64,000 nt of DNA from Parvibaculum sp046297875 (lineage in GTDB: Bacteria > Pseudomonadota > Alphaproteobacteria > Parvibaculales > Parvibaculaceae). Below are positions 60,619 to 64,000 of this stretch, piece by piece (the first letter of the stretch is position 1; each line of letters begins with the position of its first letter). A program made the translations under genes and the position numbers. The notes under the pieces are model-generated. The model saw nothing but the letters and a program-made list of their open reading frames with translations, was not told where the DNA came from and did not search any database. The stretch spans positions 620,001 through 684,000 of the forward strand of contig NZ_JBKBHD010000001.1 in assembly GCF_046297875.1 (NCBI RefSeq), given 5' to 3'.

Positions 60619-62456
60619 GCGGCTTCTCCCTTGTACATGCCTTCGATGAGATCGGCGTATTTCTTGTTCACAAGCGAGCGTTTAAGCTTGCCCGTCGCAG
60701 TGATCTCGTCATCCTCGGCCATGATCTGGTGTTCGATGACGCGGAATTTCTTGATCGTCTCGACACGGGCGAATTTCTTGTTGGCGCGGTCGATTTCGGC
60801 CTGCAGCAGCTCCAGCACTTCCGGCGCGCGGCAAAGGCTGCGGAAATCCGAGAAGGGCACGTTCGCGTCTTGCGCGAATTTCTCGACATTGTCGCGGTCG
60901 ATCATGATGAGTGCGGAGAGGAATTTCCGCCGGTCGCCGATCACCACCGCATCCTGGATATAGGGCGAGAATTTCAGCTCGTTCTCGATTTCCGAGGGGG
61001 TGATGTTCTTGCCGCCCGCCGTAATGATGATGTCTTTCTTGCGGTCGGTAATCCGCACCCAGCCTTCATTGTCGATGACGCCGATATCACCGGTATGGAG
61101 CCAGCCATCGACCACCGTTTCGGCGGTCTTTTCCGGCTGGTTCCAGTAACCCATGAAGACATGCGGCCCTTTCATCAGGATCTCGCCGTCTTCTGCAAGG
61201 CGCAGTTCCGTATTCGGCACGGGTTTGCCGACAAGGCCGAACTTGTAGGTGCCGAAGGGCTGTGGGATGGTTGCGATGCCGGCATTTTCCGTCTGGCCAT
61301 AGCCTTCGGCCATGTAGAGGCCGAGCGCGAAATACCAGCGGATGAGCTCGGGTGAGATCGGCGCCGCGCCTGACAGAATGTAGCGGCAGCTGTCGATGCC
61401 GAGCATCCGGCGGATGTTGCGCAAAACGAGGAAATCCGCGAGCGCAAAATGCCAGTCAAGCAGACGCGGCACCGGTTCGCCCGCGATGCGGCGGTCAGCC
61501 ACTTTCTCGCCCACGGAAATCGCCCAGCGGTAGGCAAGCCTCTCAAGGAAGGTCGCATCCTTCAGTGAAATCGAAACGGTCGAATAGAATTTCTCCCAGA
61601 TTCGCGGCACCGCGAAGAAGGCCGTCGGCTGCACCTCGCGCAGGTTTTCAGGCACGGTTTCGAGGTTCTCGGCGAAATTGACCGTCTGCCCCGTCATCAA
61701 CTGGTTGAAGGTCGTGAAGGTGCGCTCCGCGATGTGGCAGAGCGGCAAAAAGGCGAGCGAGCGGTCTTCCGGCGTGTGCGGCAGCAGGTTCTGGTTGTTC
61801 GCCAACTGGAACATGATGTTGGCATGGCTGATCATGGCGCCCTTGGGCGGGCCGGTCGTGCCGCTCGTATAGACGAGGATCGCCACATTGTCGGGCTCGG
61901 TCTTCGCCGCCAGTTCATCGAACCGCTTCGGGTTGTCGCGTGCTTCCTTGCGCCCCAAGTCGATAAAGGCATCGAAACCCATCACCATCGGATCGTGGAA
62001 ATCGTGGAGACCTTCCATGTCAAACACCACGATGCGCTTCAGCGAGGGCACGCGGTCGCGCACGGTCAGGATCTTGTCGAGCTGTTCTTCATTCTCGGCG
62101 AAGTAAAATTCGGCGCCGCAATCGTTCATGATGTATTCGACCTGCGGTGCGGTATCGGTCGGATAGATGCCCATCGAAACACCGCCTGCGCCCATGCAGC
62201 CGATATCGACGAAAAGCCATTCGGGGCAGACCTCCGAAACGATCGCGATGCGGCCGCCATCGGAAAGACCGAGCGCCTTGAGGGCGAGGCCCGCCGCGCG
62301 CGCCTTGTCGTAATATTCGTTCCAGGTGATCGGCTCCCAGAGCCCGAAATTCTTGTCGCGCATGGCGACGCGGGGGCCCAGTTCCTTCACGCGCTTCACG
62401 AAGAGCTTGGGAACGGTGTCGCAGTCCGGGGAAATGACGAGCGGGGAGAGTTTCAT
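60615..62456 (-). CDS. Long-chain acyl-CoA synthetase (AMP-binding)
   Basis: The 613-residue AMP-forming ligase activates carboxylates as CoA thioesters. The phosphate loop is YTSGTTGPPKGAMISHANI near residue 195; other motifs are FLPLCHIAERTF, YMAEGYGQTENAG, WLHTGDIGVIDNEGWVRITDRKKDIIITAGGKNITPSEIE near residue 445, and a helical extension of about 100 residues seen in the FACL/VLACS-like group. It is nested in a Liv-type ABC operon, between the LivF ATPase and the binding protein, and probably traps the imported acid as CoA. Confidence 0.95.
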   Translation of the reverse strand: MKLSPLVISPDCDTVPKLFVKRVKELGPRVAMRDKNFGLWEPITWNEYYDKARAAGLALKALGLSDGGRIAIVSEVCPEWLFVDIGCMGAGGVSMGIYPTDTAPQVEYIMNDCGAEFYFAENEEQLDKILTVRDRVPSLKRIVVFDMEGLHDFHDPMVMGFDAFIDLGRKEARDNPKRFDELAAKTEPDNVAILVYTSGTTGPPKGAMISHANIMFQLANNQNLLPHTPEDRSLAFLPLCHIAERTFTTFNQLMTGQTVNFAENLETVPENLREVQPTAFFAVPRIWEKFYSTVSISLKDATFLERLAYRWAISVGEKVADRRIAGEPVPRLLDWHFALADFLVLRNIRRMLGIDSCRYILSGAAPISPELIRWYFALGLYMAEGYGQTENAGIATIPQPFGTYKFGLVGKPVPNTELRLAEDGEILMKGPHVFMGYWNQPEKTAETVVDGWLHTGDIGVIDNEGWVRITDRKKDIIITAGGKNITPSEIENELKFSPYIQDAVVIGDRRKFLSALIMIDRDNVEKFAQDANVPFSDFRSLCRAPEVLELLQAEIDRANKKFARVETIKKFRVIEHQIMAEDDEITATGKLKRSLVNKKYADLIEGMYKGEAA

Positions 62457-62467
62457 CGATATTCTTC

Positions 62468-63253
62468 CTATCGCCAGACTTTTCGTTTTTTCCAGCGCCG
62501 CTTGCCGCGTGCGCCCTGTTCCTTCTGTCCCAAATAGAATTCCCTGATGTCCTCATTCTCCTTCAGGCGCTGGCTGTCGCCTTCCATGACGATGCGGCCC
62601 ACTTCCAGCACATAGCCGTAATCGGAAAGACCAAGCGCCATGTTCGCATTCTGCTCGACCAGCAGGATCGTCACACCGCGCTCCTCATTGATGCGGCGGA
62701 TGATGGCGAAGATTTCCTTCACAAGCCGCGGCGAGAGGCCGAGCGAGGGCTCGTCGAGAAGCAGCACGCGCGGCCGCGCCATCAGCGCGCGGGAGATGGC
62801 GAGCATCTGCTGCTCGCCTCCCGAAAGCTGCCCGGCCTGCTGATGCATGCGGTCGCGCAGCACCGGAAAATAACCGTAGACCGCTTCCAGGTCTTCGGCG
62901 ACGCCTTTGCGGTCGCGGCGCAGATAGGCGCCCATGCGAAGATTGTCCGCGATCGAGAGCGTCGGAAAGACTTCGCGCCCTTCCGGCACATGGCTGATGC
63001 CGAGCTTGACGATTTCGGAGGGGTCCTTGCCGTCGATTCGCTTGTCGCGATAGGCGATGGTTCCCTTTTGCGGGTCCATGATGCCGGAGATCGTTTTCAG
63101 GATCGTCGTCTTGCCGGCACCGTTCGCGCCGAGCACGGTCACGATCTGGCCCTCGCGCATATCGAGCGAGACGCCGCGGATCGCCATGATCGGACCGTAG
63201 AAGGTCTCGACATTGCGCAACGACAGAATGACGGGCGCATCGGGATTGTTCAT
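62468..63253 (-). CDS. Liv-type ABC ATPase (LivF)
   Basis: The 261-residue ATPase has Walker A GANGAGKTTILK, the Q-loop ISHVPEGREVFPTL, signature LSGGEQQMLAISRALM, Walker B VLLLDEPSLGLSP and H-loop LLVEQNANMAL, all as in LivF of branched-chain amino-acid transporters. A C-terminal basic tail (EQGARGKRRWKKRKVW) is unusual for LivF. It overlaps LivG by four bases and precedes the acyl-CoA synthetase by 11 bp. Confidence 0.94.
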   Translation of the reverse strand: MNNPDAPVILSLRNVETFYGPIMAIRGVSLDMREGQIVTVLGANGAGKTTILKTISGIMDPQKGTIAYRDKRIDGKDPSEIVKLGISHVPEGREVFPTLSIADNLRMGAYLRRDRKGVAEDLEAVYGYFPVLRDRMHQQAGQLSGGEQQMLAISRALMARPRVLLLDEPSLGLSPRLVKEIFAIIRRINEERGVTILLVEQNANMALGLSDYGYVLEVGRIVMEGDSQRLKENEDIREFYLGQKEQGARGKRRWKKRKVWR

Positions 63254-64000
63254 GCGGCCTCCGTATCGTCGCCGCCGAGATAGGCGCGGATGACATCCGG
63301 ATGCGCCTGAACCTCGGCAGGAGATCCCGTTGCGATGACGCGGCCGTAGTTCAATGCCAGCACGCGGTCCGAAACATCGTTCACAAGGTTCATGTCGTGT
63401 TCGACCATGATGACGGTGATGCCGAGCAGATTCTTGATGTCGGAAATCCAGAAGGACATGTCCTCCGTCTCTTCGACATTGAGGCCGGAGGAGGGCTCGT
63501 CGAGAAGCAGGATCTTTGGCTCCGCGCAGAGCGCGCGGCCGAGTTCCACCACCTTGCGCACGCCATAGGGCAGGTTGGCGATCATCTGGTCGCGGTAGTG
63601 TTGCAGGTCGAGAAAGTCGATCACCTCTTCCACCTTGCGGCGATGGGTGAGTTCCTCGTCGCGCGTGCGGCGGCCGAAGAAGAGATGCTCGAACACGCCG
63701 GTGCGGCGATGCGCATGGCGGCCGAGCATCATGTTGTCGAGCACGGTCGCAAGATCGAACAGTTCGATGTTCTGGAAGGTGCGTGCGATGCCGAGCCCCG
63801 CCACGCTGTGCGGCGGCAGCGATGTGATGTCGCGCCCCTCGAAACGGATGCGCCCGCTGGTCGGCTCGTAGATGCGGCTGATCAGGTTGAAGATGGTCGA
63901 TTTACCCGCACCGTTCGGGCCGATGATCGTGAAGATCTCGCCCTTGTCGACGCTGAAGCTCACGCCGTCGACAGCCTTGATGCCGCCGAAATGCACCGCC
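63250..64000 (-). CDS. Liv-type ABC ATPase (LivG), cut by window edge
   Basis: The visible 250 residues form a LivG-type ATPase: MHFGGIKAVDGVSFSVDKGEI, Walker A GPNGAGKSTIFN, signature region NLPYGVRKVVELGRALC, Walker B ILLLDEPSSGLNVEE and H-loop VIMVEHDMNLV, ending in a LivG C-terminal helix. The N-terminus and the upstream permease genes (livH/livM) lie beyond the right edge. The start is not seen. It overlaps livF by four bases. Confidence 0.92.
   Translation of the reverse strand, partial: AVHFGGIKAVDGVSFSVDKGEIFTIIGPNGAGKSTIFNLISRIYEPTSGRIRFEGRDITSLPPHSVAGLGIARTFQNIELFDLATVLDNMMLGRHAHRRTGVFEHLFFGRRTRDEELTHRRKVEEVIDFLDLQHYRDQMIANLPYGVRKVVELGRALCAEPKILLLDEPSSGLNVEETEDMSFWISDIKNLLGITVIMVEHDMNLVNDVSDRVLALNYGRVIATGSPAEVQAHPDVIRAYLGGDDTEAA

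Noticed and set aside
1..64000. CRISPR arrays, insertion sequences, prophage or integrase genes
   Set aside because: No repeat-spacer series, transposase, integrase or terminal inverted repeats were seen; tRNA-Leu is not flanked by an integrase.

Overview
The window reads as chromosomal DNA of a GC-rich alphaproteobacterium. The evidence is the set of lineage-typical genes: an FzlA-type FtsZ-binding GST-fold protein, the DUF1150/Hsp20 pair, an NDUFA9-like SDR, the lptC-lptA-lptB-rpoN-hpf-ptsN cluster, and infC separated from rpmI-rplT. The catabolic content (Baeyer-Villiger monooxygenase, single-chain acyl-CoA carboxylase, acyl-CoA synthetase inside a Liv-type ABC operon) resembles aerobic degraders such as Parvibaculum. 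The species cannot be proved from the sequence alone. No phage, insertion sequence, integrase or CRISPR array was found.

Region by region. 1-4.9 kb (minus strand): rpmI-rplT, then pheS-pheT and a small MmcQ/YjbR gene, with a good promoter ahead of rpmI. 4.9-5.5 kb: a CcdAB toxin-antitoxin pair whose start lies in a 13-bp-periodic palindrome array. 5.5-16.6 kb: mixed single genes, including a QueG-like iron-sulfur protein with a probable SCP2 tail, MarR, an I78 inhibitor lipoprotein, an LLM flavin oxidoreductase, a glycerophosphodiesterase, infC (probable ATA start), two glycosyltransferase-type genes, a hydrolase, a baeRF-type protein, an SDR and a TPR protein. 16.6-19.8 kb (minus): NDUFA9-like SDR, a CueR-like MerR, fzlA and queG in a tight run. 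20.0-26.1 kb (plus): tRNA-Leu(CAG), RNase D, LPS transport genes lptCAB, rpoN, hpf and ptsN. 26.1-27.1 kb (minus): Hsp20 and DUF1150.

27.2-39.2 kb is an iron island: Fe-SOD, a complete haem-uptake operon (hemP, TonB-dependent receptor, TonB, hmuS, hmuTUV) and a divergent Fe(III) ABC system (fbpA, fbpC / fbpB). A 20-bp motif of Fur-box type recurs before hemP, before fbpA and between fbpC and fbpB, which suggests one iron regulon. 39.3-50.5 kb holds two RND efflux systems flanking an acetyl-CoA hydrolase/transferase-family gene. The second is led by a PadR regulator behind three TATATA-type palindromic cores spaced 12 bp apart.

50.5-64 kb is catabolic: FAH-family enzyme, Baeyer-Villiger monooxygenase, single-chain acyl-CoA carboxylase, SDR, DUF393 and DUF2256 proteins, a photolyase/cryptochrome-related gene reduced to its two ends, then a minus-strand operon of Liv-type ABC ATPases, acyl-CoA synthetase, periplasmic binding protein and an Old Yellow Enzyme. 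The last ATPase (LivG type) runs off the right edge. Together these genes suggest uptake, CoA activation and oxidation of ketones, carboxylic acids or similar hydrophobic substrates, alongside strong iron scavenging and solvent/drug efflux.
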